Assembly (NCBI RefSeq): GCF_002884975.1 | Contig: NZ_PJKB01000002.1 | Location: 455,369-519,368 of the forward strand | Source of the DNA: Akkermansia muciniphila | Lineage (GTDB): Bacteria; Verrucomicrobiota; Verrucomicrobiia; Verrucomicrobiales; Akkermansiaceae | Reading direction: 5' to 3' | Length of the DNA: 64,000 nucleotides | Shown here: positions 34,130-41,339 of the stretch, piece after piece | Layout of the letters: each line of letters starts with the position of its first letter | How positions within the stretch are numbered: position 1 is the stretch's first letter | Translations under genes and position numbers: made by a program | The notes under the pieces: generated by a model | Told to the model about the DNA's origin: nothing | The model's input: only the letters and a program-made list of their open reading frames with translations | Database searches by the model: none

Positions 34130-36364
34130 ATGAATTTCTTTTCCTTTTCAAAAAACGGATGGCGTAAATCCTTCCTGCTGCTGGTTCTTCCCGCGCTTTC
34201 TGCGGGGAGTCCCGCTTCCGGCGCTCCCGCGGACTGGAATGAAAAGACCATCCGGGATAATCTCCGCCTGGTGGCGAAATGGCAGGCGGAGCATCCCAAA
34301 AAACGCTCGCCGCTGCATTGGGCCTGTGGCGCCTTTTATTCCGGCCTGGCGCAGTATGGCCTGGCCGTTCCGGAAGGACCGGGGCTGCCGCTGCTGCGGA
34401 AAGTTGGGGAAGGGCAGCAATGGAAAACCCTGAAACGGCATTACCATGCGGACGATCACGCCGTGGGGCATGCCTGGATGGAAATGGCGATGGAGGACGG
34501 CAATCCCGCCGCGGCGGAGAAAATACGCGCCGTGCTGGACGGGGTGATGAACCGGCCATCCTCCGCTTCCCTCCAGTTCGGGACTCCCGACTGCCAGGAC
34601 CGCTGGAGCTGGTCGGATGCCTTGTTCATGTCACCTCCCGTGTTCGTGAAGCTGGCGGCCTATACCGGGAACCCCCGGTATCTGGAATTCATGGACAGGG
34701 AATACAAGCTCACCTGCGGCTATCTTTTCGACCGGAAGGAAGGCCTGTTTTTCCGTGATTCCCGTTATTTCACCATCCCGGCGGCTAATGGGAAAAAGAT
34801 GTTCTGGAGCCGGGGCAACGGCTGGGTGATTGCCGGACTGCCGCTTATTCTTCAGGACATGCCCGCGGACTGGCCCTCCCGCCCTTTTTACGTGGATCTG
34901 CTCAAGCGCCTGGCGGCGGCCCTGAAAAAATGCCAGTCGCCCGACGGTTCCTGGCACGCCAGCCTGCTGGACCCGGAAGAGCCCCCCTTGAAGGAGATGA
35001 GCGGCACCCTCTTTATCATGTACGGGATGCTGTGGGGGGTGAACCAGGGGTATCTGGATGCGGATGAGTACCTTCCCGTCATCCGCAGGGCGTGGAAGGC
35101 CGCCTGTGATTCCGTCAGCGCGGAAGGCGCGCTGGGCTGGGTGCAGCCCATTGCGGACAAGCCGGGCCATTATTCCGGGGAGGATACGGAAGCATATGGC
35201 GCGGGCGCCTACCTGATGGCCGGGACCGAACTGCGCAAATACGTCATTGGCCGGAGCCATCCGCAGAAAAAGACCGTGACCGTCACGAACCCCCTGAATA
35301 CGTTCCGCCCAGGTGAGACCGTATCGGTGCCGTGGCCGTCCGGAGTTTCCGGGAATACCGCCGCCCTTCGCGTGTTTGACGTCCGCCATGGGCGCGTTAT
35401 CCCGCACCAACTGGCGGATACGGATGAAGACGGCAGGAAGGATACCCTTTTCTTCCAAGGTAATTTCCGGCCCGGAACAGTCCGTGATTTCTGGATTCTG
35501 AATGATTCCTCCCTGAAGGCGGCTCCTTCCGCGGATGTCTGTTACAGCCGTGCGGTGCCGGAACGACTGGATGATTTTGCCTGGGAAAACGATGTGACGG
35601 CGCACCGGATTTACGGGCCTGCCGTTGCCAGGCCCGCTCCGGCGGGGGAGGGCCTGGTTTCCAGCGGAACGGATGTGTGGAGCAAGTATCCGGGAGTGCC
35701 TGTCATCAATGAATTTTACAAGAAGGGCGATTATCACCGGGACCATGGCAGCGGCCTGGACATGTACAATGTGGGACCGGGCCGCGGCTGCGGAGGCATC
35801 GCCGCGTTCAGGGATGGGAAACCGCATGTGTCCGGCAACTGGTCCAGTGCCAGGACTCTGTACAACGGTCCGGTCCAGACCGCCTTTGAAGTGGGTTATG
35901 CGCCGTGGGACGTGGGCGGCGGCGTACGCGTGGCGGAAACGCGGAGGGTGACTCTGGACGCCGGAAGCCGTTTTTCCAAAGTCCGCAGCACCTTGACCAT
36001 CCAGGGGGCTGAAACGGTGAAGGCCGGCGTGGGAATGGATACCGGAAAGGGCAGGAATGCTTATGAAACGGTTACGAAGGACCGGAAAGGCGGCGGCTTG
36101 ATTACCGCGTGGAGCAGGCCCCGGAAGAATGACGGATGCCTGGGAACCGCCGTGATCGTGCCATGGCTTCCGGAAGGCGGGGCAGCGGATCCGGAAGGCT
36201 GTACCTATTGGGTTACGGAGGCGGTTAACGGAAAGCCCTTTGAGTGGTTCCTGGGGGCGGTTTGGAACAAGGCTTCTACTATCAAATCCTCTGCCGCCTG
36301 GGAGGCGGAGGCGCGCCGCGTCCGGGAGTGCGTCAGGCATCCCCTGCAAGTCCGGGTACGGTAG
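34130..36364 (+). CDS. Secreted GH105-like unsaturated uronyl hydrolase fused to DUF4861
   Basis: A two-domain exported enzyme of 744 residues. From the ATG at 34130 a signal peptide is present (WRKSFLLLVLPALSAGSPASG). Residues 40-375 form an (alpha/alpha)6 barrel of GH105 type, with YHADDHAVGHAWME and the active-site region CQDRWSWSDALFMSPPVF. Residues 385-740 match DUF4861 (VTVTNPLNTFRPGETV, then ADTDEDGRKDTLFFQ). GH105 enzymes remove unsaturated uronic acid left by polysaccharide lyases. That is unexpected for a mucin specialist and suggests use of a uronic-acid-containing glycan. No lyase gene is adjacent. Confidence 0.88.
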   Translation: MNFFSFSKNGWRKSFLLLVLPALSAGSPASGAPADWNEKTIRDNLRLVAKWQAEHPKKRSPLHWACGAFYSGLAQYGLAVPEGPGLPLLRKVGEGQQWKTLKRHYHADDHAVGHAWMEMAMEDGNPAAAEKIRAVLDGVMNRPSSASLQFGTPDCQDRWSWSDALFMSPPVFVKLAAYTGNPRYLEFMDREYKLTCGYLFDRKEGLFFRDSRYFTIPAANGKKMFWSRGNGWVIAGLPLILQDMPADWPSRPFYVDLLKRLAAALKKCQSPDGSWHASLLDPEEPPLKEMSGTLFIMYGMLWGVNQGYLDADEYLPVIRRAWKAACDSVSAEGALGWVQPIADKPGHYSGEDTEAYGAGAYLMAGTELRKYVIGRSHPQKKTVTVTNPLNTFRPGETVSVPWPSGVSGNTAALRVFDVRHGRVIPHQLADTDEDGRKDTLFFQGNFRPGTVRDFWILNDSSLKAAPSADVCYSRAVPERLDDFAWENDVTAHRIYGPAVARPAPAGEGLVSSGTDVWSKYPGVPVINEFYKKGDYHRDHGSGLDMYNVGPGRGCGGIAAFRDGKPHVSGNWSSARTLYNGPVQTAFEVGYAPWDVGGGVRVAETRRVTLDAGSRFSKVRSTLTIQGAETVKAGVGMDTGKGRNAYETVTKDRKGGGLITAWSRPRKNDGCLGTAVIVPWLPEGGAADPEGCTYWVTEAVNGKPFEWFLGAVWNKASTIKSSAAWEAEARRVRECVRHPLQVRVR

Positions 36365-36416
36365 AGTTCGTCCTATCCTGCCGCTCCCCGCAGAGGATGA
36401 CGGCGCTGCCGCTTTT

Positions 36417-38141
36417 TTACGGAAGCGGCTGCGGCGGTGCGGGAGCGGCCTGCCACTCCGCCAGCACTTCCGGTTGAAAGGGCGCCGGGGTTTCCCGGGC
36501 ATCCGGAGAGGCCAGGTTCAGGCCGTTCCTGACGACTTCCGAGCGGATGGAGGCCAGGGAAAGAAGGGTGTGGAAAATGTGGTCGTGGGAAACGGCTTTC
36601 AGACGGTTGGCCTTCAGCGCGCGCACCATCTCCGGGTAGCGTGAGGCGAAGGCGTCCGAATACCAGACGAACATCGCGGGGCGGTAAACCGGCGGCAGTA
36701 CGTGCCCCTGGAACATTTTTCCCTCTTCTCCCAGCGCTACGCCGTGGTCGGAACAGTAAAAATAAATGGCAGGCCTGTCCTTTAACCGGGCAATCATGCG
36801 GTGGACGGAAGCGTCCAGATCCACGATGGAATTATCATACGCATTGACGGTTTCTTCCAGACGGGCCTTGGGGTCGTCCATGTTGCAGGACGCCGGGGTA
36901 AAGCGTTCCGCCTGCTCCGGATAACTGAACGCCATGTGGCTGCCGTTGTTGTAAATGACGTAAAACTGCTTGCTCTTCCCATGCTGTTTCAGGGCTTCCT
37001 CCATCACCAGGGAGGTGCGTTCCTGCATCATTCCGGGCGTCTGGTGAAGGGGCGCCGTCTGCTTCCGTTCCCGGCAGTTCCGGGTCAGGATGCCCAGGGA
37101 ATAGTCATGGATGGAGTCTCCGCACAGGTCCATGATCCGGACGGTGCGAAAACCGTGCTTGTTGAACAGGTCAATGAAGGAGGAATGGGCGGGACGGCGG
37201 CGGGACAGTTCCGCATCCGTAAACATGCCGATGGCGGAAATCCTGGTCACGATGCCGAAGGAGGTGGCGTGGGGGAAGGAAACGACGTTGGGTTCCCGGG
37301 AAAGAAGGGGCATCGTGTTCCGGTGGTAGCCGTTGAGGGAAAGGTGGTCCGCGCGCACGCTCTCGCCCATGTGGAATACCACGGCAAGATCGTCCGGCGC
37401 GTCGCACCCGGAGAGGGGTTCCGCGCAGGACGGCAGGTTCCGGAGTTCATTGAAGCGGCTTGCGTCCTGGGTGACGTATTCGTCCGCCAGCTTGTACGCC
37501 ATCACGAAGTCCACGAGGGGCCAGCCCTTGGCCTTGTCAGAGGTGTAATAAAGATAGAGGGGCTCGGAGCTGTAGGAGGTGGCCGGAATGCCCAGCAGCA
37601 GAAAGATTCCGTACAGGCTCCAGATGCAGGCCAGCGCGCCCCACGTGGCCTTCTGGCGCAGGGAGCGGCGGCTCCAGTAAATGGCCAGGTAGATGAAACC
37701 CGCCAGCAGCAGGGCTCCGGTGACGGAGGCGGCAGTGCAGAAAGCGCAGGCCTCCCGGAAATTGGTCTCCGCCATGCTGGAAAGGACGGAGAGGTTCAGG
37801 GTCAGCCCGTACCGCATCTGCATCATGTACAGGCCGGCGTTGAACAGGATGACGGCAGGAAGGACAACGTACGCGGTGAAGCGGTATTTCAGGCAAAGAA
37901 GGATAATGCCGCAGAGCAGGGAGGCGGAACAGGCAATGCCCATGCAGCTCATCAGCACGCTCTGTCCGTCGTTCAATACATACGGATTCACCACCAGGGC
38001 CGCGGCAAGGCCGGCCGCCCACAGGCAGCGCATGCGGCGCGGAAAGAACGCGGCGCGAAGAGCCTGGAAGACGGCGGAAAGAACGCCTGGCTGGTCCGCG
38101 TACCGTTCTGCGGAACGGGTGGATGCATGGGGAGGGGTCAT
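36417..38141 (-). CDS. Phosphoethanolamine transferase-like membrane enzyme (EptA/MCR superfamily)
   Basis: Modifies lipid A or other envelope sugars with phosphoethanolamine; member of the alkaline-phosphatase superfamily. The 574-residue protein has five N-terminal membrane segments (residues 45-210) and a periplasmic sulfatase-like domain. Metal and catalytic residues are present: FHMGESVRADHLSLNGYHRN, the Thr in GIVTRIS, and YCSDHGVALGE near residue 470. The cysteines that flank the catalytic Thr in EptA and MCR are replaced by Phe and Gly. The C-terminal 30 residues are Pro/Ala rich. Converges with the GH105 gene. Confidence 0.88.
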   Translation of the reverse strand: MTPPHASTRSAERYADQPGVLSAVFQALRAAFFPRRMRCLWAAGLAAALVVNPYVLNDGQSVLMSCMGIACSASLLCGIILLCLKYRFTAYVVLPAVILFNAGLYMMQMRYGLTLNLSVLSSMAETNFREACAFCTAASVTGALLLAGFIYLAIYWSRRSLRQKATWGALACIWSLYGIFLLLGIPATSYSSEPLYLYYTSDKAKGWPLVDFVMAYKLADEYVTQDASRFNELRNLPSCAEPLSGCDAPDDLAVVFHMGESVRADHLSLNGYHRNTMPLLSREPNVVSFPHATSFGIVTRISAIGMFTDAELSRRRPAHSSFIDLFNKHGFRTVRIMDLCGDSIHDYSLGILTRNCRERKQTAPLHQTPGMMQERTSLVMEEALKQHGKSKQFYVIYNNGSHMAFSYPEQAERFTPASCNMDDPKARLEETVNAYDNSIVDLDASVHRMIARLKDRPAIYFYCSDHGVALGEEGKMFQGHVLPPVYRPAMFVWYSDAFASRYPEMVRALKANRLKAVSHDHIFHTLLSLASIRSEVVRNGLNLASPDARETPAPFQPEVLAEWQAAPAPPQPLP

Positions 38142-38250
38142 CGCAAAGAAAGGATAAAGTATTCTTCCTGCTTGAAGGGGTGGACCATTGTAAGGGTTTC
38201 ATGGTGATCCTCAAGCAGAATGTGGGGGGAGACGTTCCATGGAGAAATGG

Positions 38251-38340
38251 GAGAGGCCTGCGTAGAAGTACGCAAATCGTTTAGAAAGCGGGAAGATAAC
38301 GATAGCGCAGGCAGGGCCCGTCCATTTGTGGGCCTCTTCC
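38251..38340 (+). ncRNA. Candidate structured RNA with mutually exclusive pairings
   Basis: One fold nests GCCTGCG (38256-38262) with CGCAGGC (38306-38312) around ATCGTT (38276-38281) with AACGAT (38298-38303). It is followed by a GGCCC/GGGCC hairpin (38315-38319, 38330-38334) and a pyrimidine tract. An alternative pairs AGAGGCC (38252-38258) with GGCCTCT (38331-38337), which destroys both the first stem and the hairpin. This resembles a terminator/antiterminator switch. It matches no riboswitch I know. Strand is uncertain, because the pairings hold on both; the plus strand is preferred for the pyrimidine run. It lies 228 bases outside the phosphoethanolamine transferase start. Confidence 0.4.
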
Positions 38341-38368
38341 TTATTGTTCCGGCGTTTTGAGAGCACGA

Positions 38369-38449
38369 ATGCTTGTAAGCTGCCCGGTTGGCGGAAATAG
38401 GTTAAGCCTTTTTATCCTCATAATAGTGGCGCTGGCCGGGTTCCATTAA
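38369..38449 (+). CDS. Possible 26-residue hydrophobic micro-protein
   Basis: An ATG shortly after the structured RNA opens a 26-codon frame, MLVSCPVGGNRLSLFILIIV followed by ALAGFH, that would form one membrane helix. No Shine-Dalgarno motif is evident. Its size, hydrophobicity and position after a structured leader recall type I toxin peptides, but a frame this short arises easily by chance. Confidence 0.25.
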   Translation: MLVSCPVGGNRLSLFILIIVALAGFH

Positions 38450-38578
38450 TATTCGTTTGCAGCATAAGAGCCAATCGTTAAAGATATGGGATTATCCCTA
38501 TATTGAAACAGATGAAAGCAATCCCACTCTTTCCTCTTGGGAACAAATAACACAGAGAAAAAGCGCAATACTGAAAAT

Positions 38579-38621
38579 ATGCAATATTTATTTTATTGAA
38601 ATTAAATATGGAATATTGCAT
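38579..38621. repeat. Perfect 10-bp inverted repeat upstream of the orphan gene
   Basis: ATGCAATATT (38579-38588) mirrors AATATTGCAT (38612-38621) across 23 AT-rich bases, ending 40 bases before the next ATG. It could be an operator or the trace of an insertion. A smaller dyad (GGGAT-T-ATCCC) lies at 38488-38498. Confidence 0.55.
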
Positions 38622-38660
38622 GATGGAGAATGAAGTCTGTTCTAGTTTTTATATCGGAAT

Positions 38661-39611
38661 ATGAATCAAAAAATGAATACAATAAAATTGAATGGAATCG
38701 ATGGTAGTGTTTTCAAAACATTGAAAAAGGGATTGTTGGAACGGGGGGTGGATTTAACTAAACATTATTCCGTTCCGGAGGCGGTGGCTCTTTATAGTCT
38801 GGTTACGAAATGTTGCGTTTCTGGAATTTTGGACTATGCAAATTCTCTGAATTTGCCAGAGGGAACGGTCTTGTCTTTGCAGGATATCGCCCGGATGGCC
38901 TTCAATCAGAATGGTTCTGATGTGTTTTGTCAGGCAGCAGGACTTCACCATTTAATAGGGAAAGGGAAAAATGTGTATGGAAGAATTGAAATTCCAAATG
39001 GCAAAAACGGTGAACGCGAATCAGACGATGACGGAGGTTTTTGCGATACGCTCATCCATCAGTTAAACGGACATGGGAAGGTAACCAATTTTGAGGTATC
39101 TAATCAATTTAAGCTTGATATTCAGGTGGATAGCAATACGGATTTGGAACTTAAGAATATAGAGACCGGGGGAGATATCAATATCTACATCAGGACTGCG
39201 GCCTTGGTATGCGCGGGAGCCGATGAAAATGGTGATATTAAAGAAAAGGACGCGATTAGAACCACAATGTCCAATCGGGTCCTTATTTCAATTTCTACTT
39301 GTGCAAAAGCGTATTTTGGTGTTTGCGCGGGAATCATTGAAATCAATCAGATATCCACCTGTAGATTTTTTAAACTTCATGCGATCAAATTTGATAAAAT
39401 CATTTTTCAGCAATCGACCTGCGACCATACATATATTTACGTTCCTGAAAATACAACATTCAAACTCACAAATAAAGTCGAAGATTGCCGGGTGGACTGT
39501 GACGTTTCCCTGATTGATGAAAATAGCAGCAGAGAAATTGAGATTAAACAGGTCTCGACCGGCATTGTTCACATTAAAAGTGAGAAGATAATTTTTGAAA
39601 AATGCCGTTGA
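38661..39611 (+). CDS. AT-rich orphan protein with Ser-Thr-Cys repeats
   Basis: I do not recognise this 316-residue protein. Base composition and codon use (many AAA, AAT, ATT) differ sharply from all neighbours, which suggests recent acquisition. The N-terminal half is mixed helix (VPEAVALYSLVTKCCVSGILDY). From about residue 150 it turns into a beta-rich series with recurring Ser-Thr-Cys starts: ISISTCAKAYFGV, INQISTCRFFKLH, FQQSTCDHTYIYV and a degenerate KQVSTGIVHIKS. The spacing is about 20-30 residues, as in a beta-solenoid. More than ten cysteines occur although there is no signal peptide. Start 38661 or 38673; no Shine-Dalgarno motif. No neighbouring transposase or integrase. Confidence 0.75.
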   Translation: MNQKMNTIKLNGIDGSVFKTLKKGLLERGVDLTKHYSVPEAVALYSLVTKCCVSGILDYANSLNLPEGTVLSLQDIARMAFNQNGSDVFCQAAGLHHLIGKGKNVYGRIEIPNGKNGERESDDDGGFCDTLIHQLNGHGKVTNFEVSNQFKLDIQVDSNTDLELKNIETGGDINIYIRTAALVCAGADENGDIKEKDAIRTTMSNRVLISISTCAKAYFGVCAGIIEINQISTCRFFKLHAIKFDKIIFQQSTCDHTYIYVPENTTFKLTNKVEDCRVDCDVSLIDENSSREIEIKQVSTGIVHIKSEKIIFEKCR

Positions 39612-39715
39612 TAAGAGAGGTAATTCGGGTCGGCTCTCTACTTAGATATAAAGACAAGGCTGTGCGCGCGCTGGTACTGGCCTGTTCAAGGGTGGACGGT
39701 TATGAAAGCTTATAA
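39602..39715 (+). CDS. Possible 37-residue small protein overlapping the orphan gene's end
   Basis: An ATG ten bases before the orphan's last base opens a 37-codon frame (MPLIREVIRVGSLLRYKDKA, then VRALVLACSRVDGYESL). The overlap would allow translational coupling. A hairpin (AGAGAG/CTCTCT, 39614-39639) lies inside it. No homologue known to me; it may be a remnant of a longer gene. Confidence 0.3.
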   Translation: MPLIREVIRVGSLLRYKDKAVRALVLACSRVDGYESL

Positions 39716-39764
39716 GCAGGTTCGTCAAGCTAATTCTGATGTGCTGCGCTCTTTTAACAATTGA
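39702..39764 (+). CDS. Possible 20-residue micro-ORF
   Basis: MKAYKQVRQANSDVLRSFNN overlaps the end of the preceding small frame by 14 bases and includes the palindrome GCTTATAAGC (39708-39717). Evidence for expression is absent; it is recorded because the region otherwise holds no gene. Confidence 0.15.
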   Translation: MKAYKQVRQANSDVLRSFNN

Positions 39765-39802
39765 GCTTCCGTGGGGTTATGGTTGCTGCGTTTCCCACAA
39801 AT

Positions 39803-39834
39803 GAAACCCGTCCGGAATGCTCCGGGCGGGTTTC
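39803..39834. terminator. Terminator after rubrerythrin / the orphan region
   Basis: GAAACCCG (39803-39810) pairs with CGGGTTTC (39827-39834), with an inner CCGG/CCGG, 36 bases beyond the rubrerythrin stop. T residues flank both sides weakly, so it can serve both strands. Confidence 0.65.
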
Positions 39835-39870
39835 TTGTGCCATGGATGGCCTCCGGTGCTCAGGCGGAGC

Positions 39871-40419
39871 TTATCCGATGACGAGGAATTTTTCAGCCTT
39901 GGTGCCGCAGAGAGGGCAGGCTTCCACGCCTTCCAGGGACTTGAAGGTGTCCCCGCAGACCAGGCAGATCCAGTACTGCCTGGGAAGGGCGCTGGTGTCT
40001 CCGTTTTCCAGCGCCTTGAGGGCGGCGGCATAAAAATCTGCGTGTTCCTTTTCCGCTTCCGTGGCCCATGTGAAGGAACGGACGGCGGCTTTCTGGCCTT
40101 CCTCTTCCGCCACGGCAATGAATTCGGGGTACATGCTTTCAAATTCATGGGTTTCCCCGGCAATGGCGGCTTTCAGGTTTTCCGCGGTGGTTCCTACGTG
40201 AATCTGGATGTCGATGGGGTCCATGGCTGCGCCCAGTTTTTCCAAAACCTTGTTGTGGTTGGCGGCATGTACGGACTCGGCCTTGGAAGCGGCTTCAAAC
40301 AGCCGTTGAATGAGGGGCTGCCCTTCCTGTCCGGCTTTGGCGGCATAGGCTGCGTAAGTGGCGGAGGCTGTGCTTTCTCCCGTAATGGCGGCTTTCAGGT
40401 TTTCTATGGTTTTAGTCAT
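39871..40419 (-). CDS. Rubrerythrin
   Basis: Non-haem di-iron peroxidase protecting anaerobes from H2O2. The 182-residue protein has a ferritin-like four-helix domain with the iron-ligand Glu residues in AAITGESTASATYAAY, EAASKAESVHAANH, ETHEFESMYPEF and EAEKEHADFY. A C-terminal rubredoxin domain has CLVCGD and CPLCGTKAEKF. The start at 40419 (MTKTIENL) is the natural one; the frame continues to 40584 without support. Single gene with its own terminator. Confidence 0.95.
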   Translation of the reverse strand: MTKTIENLKAAITGESTASATYAAYAAKAGQEGQPLIQRLFEAASKAESVHAANHNKVLEKLGAAMDPIDIQIHVGTTAENLKAAIAGETHEFESMYPEFIAVAEEEGQKAAVRSFTWATEAEKEHADFYAAALKALENGDTSALPRQYWICLVCGDTFKSLEGVEACPLCGTKAEKFLVIG

Positions 40420-40573
40420 CGGGAATGAATTTATAATAATTCTAAAAAGATGCAACTGAAAAAATCCTTTTAGTGCGGAAAAAATGCAAATTCCTCTTTC
40501 TGCGGCATCACGGGGAGATGTTACACAATGAGTCATTGACGGGTGCATGGTGAACCTGTACAACGGAAACGTT

Positions 40574-41131
40574 ATGAAGAGCATTGTAACAATTAGTTCG
40601 GCATGTGCCCTGGCATTTGCAGGTATGGCCTCCGCTCAGGACGCCCCGGCTCCGGCACCCGCCCCGGCCGCTGAAACCCCTGCCGCGCCCACCGCGCCGG
40701 CCGCTGAAGTTTCCAAGGAAGCGAAGGAAGCCGCTGACCAGATGCTGGCTTTGATGAAGGAAATGTCCGCCACGCTCAGCACGGTGAAGGACAAGGCCAC
40801 CGCAGACGCGGCCGCTGAAAAGATGGCCAAGATCAATGAAAAGGGTGAAGCTCTTTCCAAGAGCGCCCAGAAGGTCCAGGCTGAAATGGATGCCGCCATG
40901 CAGGCGCGCCAGGCTGAACTTCTGCCTATTTTCATGGGCATGATGACTGACATGCAGCGTTTGCAGCAGGCTGACTTCTTCGGCAGCCAGGCGTTGAAAG
41001 ACGCCATGAAGCAGACCGGAGCCTCCGGCCCGGAAGAAGGCGTGGAAGTAGAGGAGGAAGAAGTGGAAGTGGATGCCGCTCCGGCCCCCGCTCCTGCTGC
41101 CAAGGAAGCTCCCGCTCCCGCTGCCAAGTAA
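40574..41131 (+). CDS. Exported helical protein with Ala/Pro-rich ends
   Basis: A 185-residue protein starting MKSIVTISSACALAFAGMASAQ, a signal peptide cut near residue 22. The mature protein has three parts. First is an Ala/Pro-rich linker, and then a long amphipathic helix region (residues 50-145; SKEAKEAADQMLALMKEMSATL). Last is an acidic stretch (EEGVEVEEEEVEVD) followed by a second Ala/Pro run. No enzymatic motif. It may be a periplasmic coiled-coil or spacer protein. Ends in a strong terminator. Function unknown. Confidence 0.8.
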   Translation: MKSIVTISSACALAFAGMASAQDAPAPAPAPAAETPAAPTAPAAEVSKEAKEAADQMLALMKEMSATLSTVKDKATADAAAEKMAKINEKGEALSKSAQKVQAEMDAAMQARQAELLPIFMGMMTDMQRLQQADFFGSQALKDAMKQTGASGPEEGVEVEEEEVEVDAAPAPAPAAKEAPAPAAK

Positions 41132-41154
41132 CTTTCTTTTCCAGGATTGATTCT

Positions 41155-41187
41155 CCTCCGGTATCTGTGGATGCCGGAGGATTTTTT
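41155..41187 (+). terminator. Rho-independent terminator of the helical exported protein
   Basis: CCTCCGG (41155-41161) pairs with CCGGAGG (41174-41180), followed by a six-base T run (41182-41187). Confidence 0.85.
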
Positions 41188-41271
41188 ATGGGGCGGCTTC
41201 TCGTTTGAACGGGGCAAGACCACGGGTACGGCGGCCTGCGGGGATGCTTGGAAACGTGGAAAGATGTCTAA

Positions 41272-41310
41272 AAACAAGGCAGGCCGCCTCCGTTTCCGGG
41301 GCGGCCTGCC
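41272..41310 (-). terminator. Rho-independent terminator of the M42 peptidase gene
   Basis: GGCAGGCCGCC (41278-41288) mirrors GGCGGCCTGCC (41300-41310). On the minus strand the stem is followed by TTGTTTTTAG, 29 bases beyond the stop. Confidence 0.8.
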
Positions 41311-41339
41311 GGGGGGTGATGAATCAGCGGCAAGGCGCG

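Noticed and set aside
34631-36502. A 623-codon minus-strand frame opposite GH105-DUF4861
   Set aside because: It is antisense to a domain-supported gene and overlaps the 3' end of the neighbouring transferase.
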